A stretch of 46,568 nucleotides of DNA from Caldilineaceae bacterium SB0664_bin_27 (GTDB taxonomy: Bacteria; Chloroflexota; Anaerolineae; Caldilineales; Caldilineaceae): assembly GCA_009838625.1 (NCBI GenBank), contig VXRG01000049.1:1-46568 (forward strand), read 5' to 3'. The notes beneath the pieces were generated by a model. That model was not told the origin of the DNA. It worked only from the letters and a program-made list of their open reading frames with translations, and did not search any database. Of this stretch, positions 17,818 to 25,284 are shown one piece after another. Both the position numbers and the translations under genes were made by a program. How positions within the stretch are numbered: the first letter of the stretch is position 1; every line of letters starts with the position of its first letter.

Positions 17818-18450
17818 TTATTCGTCGGCTCTTGGGGCGAGTCTGTTCCAGGTCAGGTCGAGTTTGAAAAGCCTGGCGTGGAGGCTGTGGACTGCCTTCC
17901 ACATGGCGTTGCGGGCGGCTACGGTTGCGTCTTTGTCGTCAGCGGCCTGGGCCTTGCGCCAGCTTTCGGCCTGTTGGGCGTGGGCGGCGGCGGCTTGACG
18001 GGCCTCGTCGGCGAGGGCTTCGGCGCCATGCACGAAGGCGTCGAGCAGGTCTGCGATGGGGCCGGTGTCGTCCTCGTCGTCATAGAAGCTGTTTGAGCGA
18101 AACTGGGGCGGATGGACGGAGCCGTCGGGGTCGCGGCCGGTGTGCGTGGGCTGGATGTGAGGGGTTACGGACAGGAACATGACGGTGCGGCGGTCGGGTA
18201 GCAGGTTGCGCACCTGGTGGATTTCGTCGGCGAGGGCGACGCACAACTGGCCCGCCTCAAGCACTTCCGTGTGACCGGCGATCATGAATTCGGCTTTGCC
18301 TTCGAGGATGAGGAAGATCTCGTGGCCGAGGTCATGGCTGTGGAGCCTGTCAACCTGGCCCGGTTCCATGTGATAAAGCCGCGCCCGGATCTCGGGCGTT
18401 GTCAGTACGTTTTTGTTCACTTCGCGGAAATCATAGACTTCGAAGGCCAT
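17818..18450 (-). CDS. Cupin-domain protein with a helical C-terminal extension
   Basis: A 210-aa protein. The start MAFEVYDFREV (ATG at 18450) follows CAGGAGCG; an open frame to 18534 is less likely. The cupin barrel (about 20-110) carries HSHDLGHEIFLILEG, the histidine/glutamate metal motif 1, and a degenerate motif 2 at LADEIHQVRNL. After about residue 125 comes an acidic segment (YDDEDDTGPIADLLDAF) and an Ala/Gln-rich helix. The role could be metal-dependent sugar or acid isomerisation, or ligand sensing; I cannot decide. It is convergent with the phosphotransferase gene (22 nt gap) and divergent from the luciferase-like gene, sharing a control region of about 250 nt with it. Confidence 0.8.
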   Translation of the reverse strand: MAFEVYDFREVNKNVLTTPEIRARLYHMEPGQVDRLHSHDLGHEIFLILEGKAEFMIAGHTEVLEAGQLCVALADEIHQVRNLLPDRRTVMFLSVTPHIQPTHTGRDPDGSVHPPQFRSNSFYDDEDDTGPIADLLDAFVHGAEALADEARQAAAAHAQQAESWRKAQAADDKDATVAARNAMWKAVHSLHARLFKLDLTWNRLAPRADE

Positions 18451-18646
18451 CGGTTGCGCTCCTGGGCTGGGTTGGTTTGGCATGTGCCGGTCTGGGGGCC
18501 GGTACTGGCGCCGGCGAAGACGGGTCCATCGCATTTTGAGCAGATTTACCTTGCGGCGCCTCTGGTATGATTGTCGATGAATGGTATACGAAATGCAAGC
18601 CGGCTGGGCAGGAATTTCTACCGGCTTTGGTTAGTTCAACCGGTCC

Positions 18647-18683
18647 AACGCGCGCCTTTTGCGGCACCCGTACGGCGCGCGTT
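18647..18683 (+). promoter_or_regulatory. Perfect 10-bp inverted repeat upstream of the luciferase-like gene
   Basis: AACGCGCGCC (18647-18656) and GGCGCGCGTT (18674-18683) are exact inverse copies 17 nt apart, ending 20 nt before the ATG. It could be an operator or a leader hairpin close to the GAGGAGGG ribosome site. Nothing else is recognised in the divergent gap, and no convincing promoter was found. Confidence 0.5.
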
Positions 18684-18703
18684 CCATCTCTGAGGAGGGC
18701 AGC

Positions 18704-19597
18704 ATGGGCGTCCCTGTAGGCATCAACACGTGGTCCCGCCACGTAACGGAACTTTTCCCCTATCTCGACCAGATCATCCATCCCTTTGATTCACTGTGGT
18801 TTCCGGACCACGTGCAGTACAACGGGCACAATGTGTCCGAAGGCTGGACGATGGCGGTGTGGGCGCTGGCGCGCTACCCGGACAAGCTGGTGGGCCACGA
18901 CGTGCTGTGCAACAGCTTTCGCAACCCGGCGCATCTGGCGAAAATGGCGGCGACGGCGCAGGCGTTTTCCGGCGGGCGGGTTGTGATCGGGATCGGTGCG
19001 GGGTGGAATGAGGAGGAGTACAAGGGGTACGGCTGGCCGTTTCCGCGGGCGCGGGCGCGCATAGAGCAGCTGGCGGAGGGGATCCAGATAATGCGGGCGA
19101 TGTGGACGGATACGCCGGTGAATTTTGCGGGCAAGCATTACCAGTTGGAGAACGGGTATTGCGAACCGAAGCCGGAAATTGTGCCGCCGGTCATGGTGGG
19201 CGGCGGCGGGGAGAGGTATCTGCTGCGGGTCGTGGCAGAGCATGCGGACTGGTGGAACTGGGTCTGCTCGGATGTGGAGGCGTATGCGCACAAGCAGTCG
19301 GTGCTGAAGGAGCATTGCCGCACGGTGGGGCGGGAGTACGACGAAATTTTACAGGTTATGCACGTCAGCGTGCTGATCGCTGAGAACGAACTGGAGCTTC
19401 AGCGGCTGCGAGAGGACCCGGACGTGCGGCCTTCGGGCGAGGGCACGATCGAGGGTACCCCGGCGCAGGTGACGGATGCGCTGTTGCGGATTGTGGAACA
19501 GGGGGCAGAGCGGATTACGGTCAATATCGCGGATTCGCCGCGCGTTGAGGGATCTTATCTGTTCGCGGCGACGGTACTGCCGCATTTGAGTGGGTAA
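18704..19597 (+). CDS. LLM-class (luciferase-like) flavin/F420-dependent oxidoreductase
   Basis: A 297-aa TIM-barrel enzyme. The start MGVPVGINTW (ATG at 18704) follows GAGGAGGG; an open frame to 18659 has no ribosome site. Family features include SLWFPDHV near the N-terminus, VLCNSFRNPAHLAKMAATAQAFSGGRVVIGIGAGW, and EEYKGYGWPFPRARARIEQLAEGIQIMRAMW, then PPVMVGGGGERYLLRVVAEHADWWN. These are typical of F420-dependent LLM oxidoreductases, although FMN cannot be excluded. The substrate is unknown. It is single-gene and divergent from the cupin gene. Confidence 0.9.
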   Translation: MGVPVGINTWSRHVTELFPYLDQIIHPFDSLWFPDHVQYNGHNVSEGWTMAVWALARYPDKLVGHDVLCNSFRNPAHLAKMAATAQAFSGGRVVIGIGAGWNEEEYKGYGWPFPRARARIEQLAEGIQIMRAMWTDTPVNFAGKHYQLENGYCEPKPEIVPPVMVGGGGERYLLRVVAEHADWWNWVCSDVEAYAHKQSVLKEHCRTVGREYDEILQVMHVSVLIAENELELQRLREDPDVRPSGEGTIEGTPAQVTDALLRIVEQGAERITVNIADSPRVEGSYLFAATVLPHLSG

Positions 19598-19700
19598 GAG
19601 ACCGACAGTGGCGACTACTGAGATCCTTACTTGGCAGCAGTTCAGTTTCTGAGTAGAGGTATGACTCTACCCCTGATTGGTTTCAGACAGGTTTTGAACG

Positions 19701-19853
19701 TCAATCAGGTCTTGTGGGCGACCTGATGCCAACTTCGCCGTGATCAGATCTTCTCGTGAACTGAATCATGGCATAGCCACCGATAACGAGATACTTAACG
19801 CTGTTGGCGTTGAAAACTCTCAACAGATCGTTGAAGTCGGAGTTGGCGAACAT
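19701..19853 (-). pseudogene. Truncated nucleotidyltransferase (MNT/DUF6036-like fragment)
   Basis: Fifty residues starting MFANSDFNDLLRVFNAN and running to VKYLVIGGYAMIQFT match the opening of small nucleotidyltransferases that normally continue into a D-x-D active site. Here the reading leaves the family after IQFT and stops at 19701, so the catalytic acids are missing and the gene is a remnant. Its start overlaps the 3' end of the small gene at 19795-20001 by 59 nt, as expected for a formerly coupled pair. Confidence 0.55.
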
Positions 19854-20001
19854 CAAGACCCTTAACTTTGGCGTAGTGTACGACCAGTTCCCAAGTCGCT
19901 CTGAGACGCGCCTCTGGCGTTTGAGCCTGCCAGAAGAGTAGATCAAATGAACGATCCAACTCTTCCAATTTTCCTCGGCGCTCGAAAAACACTTTCTGCA
20001 T
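19795..20001 (-). CDS. Small protein paired with a nucleotidyltransferase, function unknown
   Basis: A 68-aa soluble protein, MQKVFFERRGKLEELDRSFD onward, with WQAQTPEARLRATWELV and a C-terminal LRLQRSVESFQRQQR. Short proteins with this RSFD...FWQ...ARLRA.WELV...L.LQR..E.F pattern often sit just before a nucleotidyltransferase gene in bacteria, and the arrangement recalls toxin-antitoxin-like or accessory pairs; the function is not known to me. Its presumed partner here is truncated, so the pair is likely decayed. I start at the ATG at 20001 rather than the longer frame to 20091. Confidence 0.6.
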   Translation of the reverse strand: MQKVFFERRGKLEELDRSFDLLFWQAQTPEARLRATWELVVHYAKVKGLDVRQLRLQRSVESFQRQQR

Positions 20002-20101
20002 AATTAACCCTGTCAGTTGGCTACCATGTCCCGGGATACGCACAATTATAACACAGTTGTCAGGTCCGGGTCGGCCGCACAGTGCTTCCACATGCGAGTG
20101 C

Positions 20102-21238
20102 TCAATCGGTGGCCACTGTCAGAAAACGGACGCGATTTTCGTCCCATACTGCTCCCCAGCCGGGGCCGTCGGGGGGCGCGATATGGCCGTCCTCGATCAG
20201 GGGGGCGCTGAGGAGACCCCACGCCTCGCCTTCGGTGCGCAGGTCGCGGGGGCCGCAACCGCCAAAGAATTCGAAAAAGTCGGTGTTGTCGATGCAGCAG
20301 CCGGCGTGGGCATGCCCGATTCCGTAGAGACTGCCGGGACCGTGGAGCTCCACGTTTGTGCCGTGCAGTTCGGCGAAACGGGCCAGTTTGAGTACTTGGG
20401 TGAGGCCGTGGTTGGTCCGGGCGCGCAGGCGGTCGGTGGCGCCCTGAATCAGCCACTGGGCGGAGAGGTCCATGTCGTGGCAGAGCCGCTCGGTGGCCAT
20501 GATGGGGATGGTCAGCGTGCTGCACAGCTCCTGGTACTGATTCATCTTCTGTTCGTGCATCGGCTCTTCGAGCCAGACGTAGTTCAACGCCTCCATCGCC
20601 CTCCCCACTTCGATAGCTTCCCTCAGGTCATATGAGCAGACGGGATCGTTAAGCAGATCGTAGTCGTCGCCCACCTCTTTACGAATATCGGTCAGGAGGG
20701 GGATGTCGGCCTTGCCGCCCCTGTAGGTGTGCAACTTGTAGGCTTTGACGCCGAAGGTGCGGCCGCGCTCGATGTGGTCGAGATAGCCCTGCGGGGTCAG
20801 CTCGTGGTCGGTGAGATAGACCGGCAGACGGTCGCGCACGCGACCTATGAGGGCATAGACTGGCAGGCCGGCGGCTTTGCCTGCGATATCCCAGAGGCAG
20901 TTGTCGAACTCGCCGAACCAGGCGGGTTCCTGGTAGACCCAGCGCGTGCCCTTGTGGAGCATCTGGAAGAGCCGTTCGCGTGCGAAGGGGCTTTCGCCGA
21001 CGGCGTGGGTCCTGAGGATGTCGAGCTGGTTCCTGGTGATGGATACGGGGGCGATGCGGCCGGTTATGCCCTCGTCGGTCTCCACGTCGAGGATCTGCAT
21101 CTGCATGGGAGTGTCGGAGGAGATGACAATCTGCTTGTACTGGATGCGCCTCAGGCCGGGCACCTGCACCAGTTGTTGGCGGACCTGGGTGAGGGTTGGA
21201 TGTTCGAGGGTGTGGAGTTTGATGTCGGTGATTTTCAT
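20102..21238 (-). CDS. Enolase-superfamily protein (mandelate racemase/muconate lactonizing type), paralogue 1
   Basis: A 378-aa enzyme with the N-terminal capping domain and (beta/alpha)7-beta barrel. Likely ligands and catalytic residues: K168-L-H170 at strand 2 (KxH instead of the usual KxK), D198 (LLNDPV), E224/E225 (VWLEEPM), E250 (MATE) and H299 (VELHGPG). Such proteins abstract the proton alpha to a carboxylate, usually to dehydrate acid sugars; the substrate is unknown. It is about 80% identical, by hand count, to the next gene (21375-22511), with the same length, so the two arose by tandem duplication. Separate leaders suggest either one operon or two linked units. Confidence 0.9.
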   Translation of the reverse strand: MKITDIKLHTLEHPTLTQVRQQLVQVPGLRRIQYKQIVISSDTPMQMQILDVETDEGITGRIAPVSITRNQLDILRTHAVGESPFARERLFQMLHKGTRWVYQEPAWFGEFDNCLWDIAGKAAGLPVYALIGRVRDRLPVYLTDHELTPQGYLDHIERGRTFGVKAYKLHTYRGGKADIPLLTDIRKEVGDDYDLLNDPVCSYDLREAIEVGRAMEALNYVWLEEPMHEQKMNQYQELCSTLTIPIMATERLCHDMDLSAQWLIQGATDRLRARTNHGLTQVLKLARFAELHGTNVELHGPGSLYGIGHAHAGCCIDNTDFFEFFGGCGPRDLRTEGEAWGLLSAPLIEDGHIAPPDGPGWGAVWDENRVRFLTVATD

Positions 21239-21248
21239 AGTGACGGCA

Positions 21249-21283
21249 GTTTTTAGTGGTTAGTTTTTAGTTTTTAGTGAACT
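21249..21283. repeat. AT-rich TTAGTTTTTAG simple repeats between the tandem enolase-superfamily genes
   Basis: AGTTTTTAGTGGTTAG is followed by TTTTTAGTTTTTAGTGAAC. It lies in the 136-bp gap between the paralogues, and a shorter AGTGGTTAGTGGTCAGTGAG occurs upstream of the second copy (22520-22539). It looks like slippage-type simple sequence. No gene is seen in 21239-21374. Confidence 0.5.
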
Positions 21284-21374
21284 GCGGCGACTGCCCGCCT
21301 TTTTCGGTTGTGCTTGGCGGGACCGCAGATCAGGTGAGCGATCCAGTTCTTTCAAGGCCCTGCGTACACGTCTT

Positions 21375-22511
21375 TCAGTCGGTGGCTACGGTGAGCGAGC
21401 GGATGCGGTCTTCGTCCCAGATAGCGCCCCAGCCGGGGCCGTCGGGTGGGGCGATGTGGCCGTCTTCGATGAGGGGGGCGTTTAGGAGGCCCCACTCTTC
21501 GCCTTCGGAACGTAGACGCTTTGGGTCGGCCGGGCCGAGAAGCTCGTAGAAGTCGGTGTTGTCGATGCAGCAGCCGGCATGGGCGTGTACGAGTCCGTAG
21601 AGGCCGCCGGGTCCGTTCATTTCGATGTTGGCGCCGTGCATTTCGGCGAAGTGGGCCAGTTTCAGGACCTGGGTGAGGCCGAAGGTGGCGCGGGCGCGCA
21701 GACGGTCGGTGGCGCCCTGGATGAGCCACTGGGCGGTGAGGTCCATGTCGTGCATGAGGCGCTCGGTGGCCATGATGGGGATGGTCAGTAAGCTGCATAG
21801 CTCCTGGTACTGGTTCATCTTCTGCTCGTGCATCGGCTCTTCGAGCCAGATATAGTCGAGCTCCTCCATTGCGGTTCCCACTTCGATGGCTTCGCGCAGG
21901 TTGTAGGAGCAGACGGGATCGTTGAGCAGGTCGTAGTCATCGCCGACGGCTTTGCGCACGTCGGTCAGGATGGGGATGTCGGCTTTGCCGCCTTTGTAGG
22001 TGTGCAGCTTGTAGGCATTTACGCCGAAGGTGCGGCCGCCTTCAATGTGGTCGAGGTAGCCCTGGAGCTCCATGTCGCCGGCGGTGAGGTAGACGGGCAG
22101 ACGGTCGCGCACGCGGCCGATGAGGGCGTAGACGGGAAGTCCGGACACTTTGCCGAAGATGTCCCAGAGGCAGTTGTCGAATTCGCCGAACCAGCCGGGC
22201 TCCTGGTAGACCCAACGGGTGCCCTTGTGCAGCATCTGGAAGAGCCGTTCGCGGGCGAACGGGCTTTCGCCGATGGCGTGGGTCTTGAGGATTTCGAGTT
22301 GATATTTGTTGATGGAGGTGGGAGCGATGCGGCCGGTTACGCCCTCGTCGGTTTCGACTTCGAGAATGTGCGACTGCATGGGTGTGTCGATGGGCCGGCC
22401 GGTGTGCGTGTACTGGATGCGGCGCAGGCCGGGTACCTGGATGAGGCGGTGGCGGCTTTGGGTCAGGGTCGGGTGTTGGAGCGTGTGTAGTTTGATGTCG
22501 GTGATTTTCAT
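21375..22511 (-). CDS. Enolase-superfamily protein (mandelate racemase/muconate lactonizing type), paralogue 2
   Basis: A 378-aa enzyme with the same layout as its neighbour: KLH at 168-170, D198, E224/E225 and E250 are all kept. At 299 it has Asn (IEMNGPG) where paralogue 1 has His, the position aligned with the strand-7 catalytic His of typical mandelate-racemase-like enzymes. If that residue is catalytic, the two copies now act on different substrates or one has lost general acid/base function. Differences also cluster at residues 35-50 and 144-148, near the capping loops that set specificity in this superfamily. Substrate unknown. Confidence 0.9.
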   Translation of the reverse strand: MKITDIKLHTLQHPTLTQSRHRLIQVPGLRRIQYTHTGRPIDTPMQSHILEVETDEGVTGRIAPTSINKYQLEILKTHAIGESPFARERLFQMLHKGTRWVYQEPGWFGEFDNCLWDIFGKVSGLPVYALIGRVRDRLPVYLTAGDMELQGYLDHIEGGRTFGVNAYKLHTYKGGKADIPILTDVRKAVGDDYDLLNDPVCSYNLREAIEVGTAMEELDYIWLEEPMHEQKMNQYQELCSLLTIPIMATERLMHDMDLTAQWLIQGATDRLRARATFGLTQVLKLAHFAEMHGANIEMNGPGGLYGLVHAHAGCCIDNTDFYELLGPADPKRLRSEGEEWGLLNAPLIEDGHIAPPDGPGWGAIWDEDRIRSLTVATD

Positions 22512-22607
22512 TGAAAACCCCAGTGGTTAGTGGTCAGTGAGGGCGGCGAGAGTTGGCTGGGATGGTTCTGGGTGTTGTGGAGCATGAGTGAATGACGAGC
22601 AAGGGAG

Positions 22608-23828
22608 TTACAGATCATGCATTGGCTGCAGGGATTTTGCGGCGAAGATGGTGAGGTACAGCGTTTCGTCGATCTGTTCGTAGATGGGAACCTTGCCGCT
22701 AAGGGCCGCACTTTCGTCGAGAATTATGCCTACACCTTCTCCGCGCCGTTCCAGGAAATAACGTCTGGCTACCTGTCTGCTGACGTTGTCTTCAACCGTA
22801 ATTTCGGACAGCAAGCGGGCCAGTAGTTCGTTGCGGGTGGCCTGTCCGTATCGCAGCCGTTCCACGGTCAGAGTATTGGAAAGCGCGCCCGGCGAACTCA
22901 GTTCAAGCCTGTCAGCAAACATGAACAGACGGATTTTCGAGGCGGTCCTTGAGTAATCTCTGTGCACGACGGCGTTGACCAGGCCCTCAAATACGGCTCT
23001 CATGCTGTATTGAGAGCGTTCCGTTCGACCGACCTCCTTACGGGCGGAGACCTGATTATGCTTATGAACAAATTTAAACGCATCCAAGATTTGCTGGTCG
23101 AGAGGGCCCCTGAAATCTTGGGCATCGATCTGATAGTTCGCGTCCATTCTTGTGCCGCGATAGTAGACGGCCTGAACAAAACTGTTGTAGAGATATTCAT
23201 CGGGCCTGTCATGGCACATCAGCAGACCAGCAACAGAAGCGCGCAACTCGCTACCCTCTCTAACAAGGAATTCCCTCTTTAGTAGTAGGTCTTCAAATTC
23301 GTGCTCTGCCGTGTCTTCGGTGAAGAATCGCTGAAATAGATCTCTCCGCAGAGTGTCTCTAGTGGAGTTTGGTACAGACTGCCTGTCAGGAGGGGTAATG
23401 CCTACCCGAGAACGACATTGAGTCAGCCGAGCTAAATTTTCTTTGGGCAGCGCTCGAATGCTACTGCCTTGGCGAGCAAGGTATCCGCCAGGGCTTTTGT
23501 GAAGATAAAGGCTACGGGAAACATCTATTTTGAGAAGGTCTTTTCCGTCTAGCCGAAGTTTTTGGGAAAAGATGAGGACGTAGGGCTCAATGCTATCGCG
23601 ACAGACTTCAACTACAGTCTTTTCGGACTGGTCCAAGTTGCGCTGGCCAAGACCGACGATTTCTCCATTGTCGTCTACACCGATCAGTATCACGCCACCT
23701 CTGGCGTTGGCGAACGCGGCGATCTCGTCGGCGAGACTATCTCTACGCGGCAACTGTCTCTTGAACTCGATGGTTGAGTCTTCGCCGAGGTGGATTTTCT
23801 CGATTAGTTCGGAGAGACTGTCAAACAT
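22608..23828 (-). CDS. AlbA_2 (Schlafen-like) DNA-binding plus GHKL ATPase-like protein
   Basis: A 406-aa protein. The N-terminal AlbA_2 domain (about 1-125) has EDSTIEFKRQLP and FANARGGVILIGVDDNGEIVG. The C-terminal half carries the GHKL-like N-box EGLVNAVVHRDYS (281-293) and RRGEGVGIIL (371-380), as in the widespread 'ATP-binding protein/putative transcriptional regulator' family. Members are common in accessory islands; known roles are few and include regulation and defence-linked functions. I start at MFDSLSEL (ATG at 23828) because this is where homology begins; no clear ribosome site is seen. Base composition drops across this gene, suggesting transfer. Confidence 0.85.
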   Translation of the reverse strand: MFDSLSELIEKIHLGEDSTIEFKRQLPRRDSLADEIAAFANARGGVILIGVDDNGEIVGLGQRNLDQSEKTVVEVCRDSIEPYVLIFSQKLRLDGKDLLKIDVSRSLYLHKSPGGYLARQGSSIRALPKENLARLTQCRSRVGITPPDRQSVPNSTRDTLRRDLFQRFFTEDTAEHEFEDLLLKREFLVREGSELRASVAGLLMCHDRPDEYLYNSFVQAVYYRGTRMDANYQIDAQDFRGPLDQQILDAFKFVHKHNQVSARKEVGRTERSQYSMRAVFEGLVNAVVHRDYSRTASKIRLFMFADRLELSSPGALSNTLTVERLRYGQATRNELLARLLSEITVEDNVSRQVARRYFLERRGEGVGIILDESAALSGKVPIYEQIDETLYLTIFAAKSLQPMHDL

Positions 23829-23930
23829 TTCGGATTCTTTAGGTGAACAACCTATCCCCGTTATCTGCCAACGCTCTGTTCGGGTCCAATTTTGCCCTTG
23901 ACAGGCCGAAATTTGGAAGCGCAAATGAGA

Positions 23931-24260
23931 CTAAGGTTCGTTGACTTTTCGTTTGAGCCAGAGCAGTGTAGAAGCAAAATGTAAGAAAGCCATGAAACGT
24001 CTTGCCAGTTTGTCATAGCAAGTGAAAATGCGTCGATACCACTTGATCTTGTTGATGAAGCGTTCGACGATGTTGCGTTCTCGGTACCGGATTCGGTCGT
24101 AGACCCGTGATTGCTTGCGATAGCGGCGGGAAGGGATGACGACCTCTACCTGTACGGCTGCGAGCAGGTCTAGGCGCTCTCGATGTCTATATGTTAATGG
24201 GGAAACAGGAGTTGCATTTGAGATTGTACTGCTGGCATCTTCCTCTTGCAATTGACTCAT
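23931..24260 (-). mobile_element. Remnant of an IS5-family transposase (C-terminal part)
   Basis: The reading ends with RYRERNIVERFINKIKWYRR, then IFTCYDKLARRFMAFLHFAS and TLLWLK. This is the C-terminal end of IS5-family DDE transposases, including the final catalytic glutamate region (NIVERF). The residues before VQVEVVIPSRRYRKQ do not resemble a transposase, and the N-terminal two thirds is absent. I find no clear terminal inverted repeats. It marks past insertion next to the GHKL-STAS-PIN cassette. Confidence 0.75.
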
Positions 24261-24381
24261 CGAAGTCGATCTTTTCCATTTATACCTTACGCGCAGCTTC
24301 GGTGGCCTGAAAGAGGCGGGAATGGCCGGGACTAAACTCGTGAATGGGGTATTGAGGACTTCAGGGTGAAGGGCTACAAAC

Positions 24382-24924
24382 CTAAACCAGGAGACGTCGG
24401 TTCGCGGTCAAAATGGGAATGTCCTGACCTCGAAAATCTCCGTCATTCGTTATTAGGGTCAGGCCCTTGTTTTTGCATAGCTCCCTAATTACTTGGTCAT
24501 TAAAATCAGCTTTGCCTTTGGCAAATTCCACAAGTAAGCCGCTAAAGTTCAATGACTCAAGCCCACTCTCTATTGGTAAACAGTGATGCAAGACTCGTCT
24601 AACATCAGAGGCGATATCTTGCGCAATCTGTTGGAATTCAAAACTACTGCGGAATTCCTTGAACCGCTCGACCTCAGGCGCCACGAGCTGCCACTTTTGT
24701 CGTGCATATGTATTTATGAATTCTGAAACTATCAGGACGTCAATGTAAATGGTGCTTTGTGCCTTAAGTATACTGGCAAACGCCCGCGAGTAAACATTTA
24801 CCAGATGATCACTAGGCCTTTGAGGGCCAAAGAATAAGAGCCAGATATTGGCATCGAGAAACAGTTTGTCTCTCGACGTAAATCGATAGTACTCTACATC
24901 TCTCACTTCCTTATGTGTCACCAT
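24382..24924 (-). CDS. PIN-domain protein (putative ribonuclease)
   Basis: A 180-aa protein. Acid residues of the PIN active site are in place: D24 (FLDANIW), E68 (VSEFINTYAR), D140/D143 (KADFNDQVI) and D161/D163 (ITNDGDF). PIN domains are Mg-dependent ribonucleases, best known as VapC toxins, but this one is longer than VapC (about 130 aa) and has no small antitoxin gene. The ATG at 24924 follows a strong GGGAGGAGG; an in-frame ATG at 24999 is upstream without one. Its first 14 nt overlap the STAS-like gene, so it is translationally coupled to it and ultimately to the GHKL ATPase gene. Its target is unknown. Confidence 0.85.
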   Translation of the reverse strand: MVTHKEVRDVEYYRFTSRDKLFLDANIWLLFFGPQRPSDHLVNVYSRAFASILKAQSTIYIDVLIVSEFINTYARQKWQLVAPEVERFKEFRSSFEFQQIAQDIASDVRRVLHHCLPIESGLESLNFSGLLVEFAKGKADFNDQVIRELCKNKGLTLITNDGDFRGQDIPILTANRRLLV

Positions 24925-25276
24925 TAACCTCCTCCCGTGTCTCATTGACCACTTGGTCGAATCTCTTAGGATCGCTGAAATACAGCTTAGCGGTTTCAAC
25001 GACGCGCTTCAAGAGTGCTGCATCTTCGGGTTCTATGTCCTCGACCTTCAATAGGGACCGAATCTGCTCCTCGGTAAAGGAGCCATACAACTGGCCAATC
25101 GCTGCATTCAGAAAGGCTGAGGTCATTGTCGAAATATTGTGAAATGACAACAAAACGCGTCGAGCCTTCTTGAGAGCGATTGCGAGGCGATCATGCACTT
25201 TTTGTCCATCGTCCGAGGCTACGCACAGAGGACTGCCCACTACTTCAAAAACTGAAATCTTTATGTCTTTCTGCAT
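24911..25276 (-). CDS. STAS-like domain protein (DUF4325)
   Basis: A 121-aa protein. The core ARRVLLSFHNISTMTSAFLN (38-57) followed by AAIGQLYGSF resembles the STAS-like DUF4325 family, in which this stretch corresponds to the loop and helix that carry the phosphorylated serine in SpoIIAA-type STAS proteins. Candidate acceptors are S49, T50, T52 and S53. The N-terminal part (IKISVFEVVGSPLCVASDDG) is a beta-rich start and the tail is helical and acidic. It lies 8 nt after the GHKL gene and overlaps the PIN gene by 14 nt. GHKL/STAS pairs elsewhere form kinase/substrate switches; this role is inferred here. Confidence 0.75.
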   Translation of the reverse strand: MQKDIKISVFEVVGSPLCVASDDGQKVHDRLAIALKKARRVLLSFHNISTMTSAFLNAAIGQLYGSFTEEQIRSLLKVEDIEPEDAALLKRVVETAKLYFSDPKRFDQVVNETREEVNGDT

Positions 25277-25284
25277 TTTGTCCC

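Noticed and set aside
19653..19670. Terminator after the luciferase-like gene (GTAGAG...CTCTAC)
   Set aside because: The stem is only 6 bp with no T-run, too weak to call.
24382..24999. VapBC-type toxin-antitoxin reading of the PIN gene
   Set aside because: No small DNA-binding antitoxin gene is adjacent, the protein is longer than VapC, and it is instead coupled to a STAS-like and a GHKL gene.
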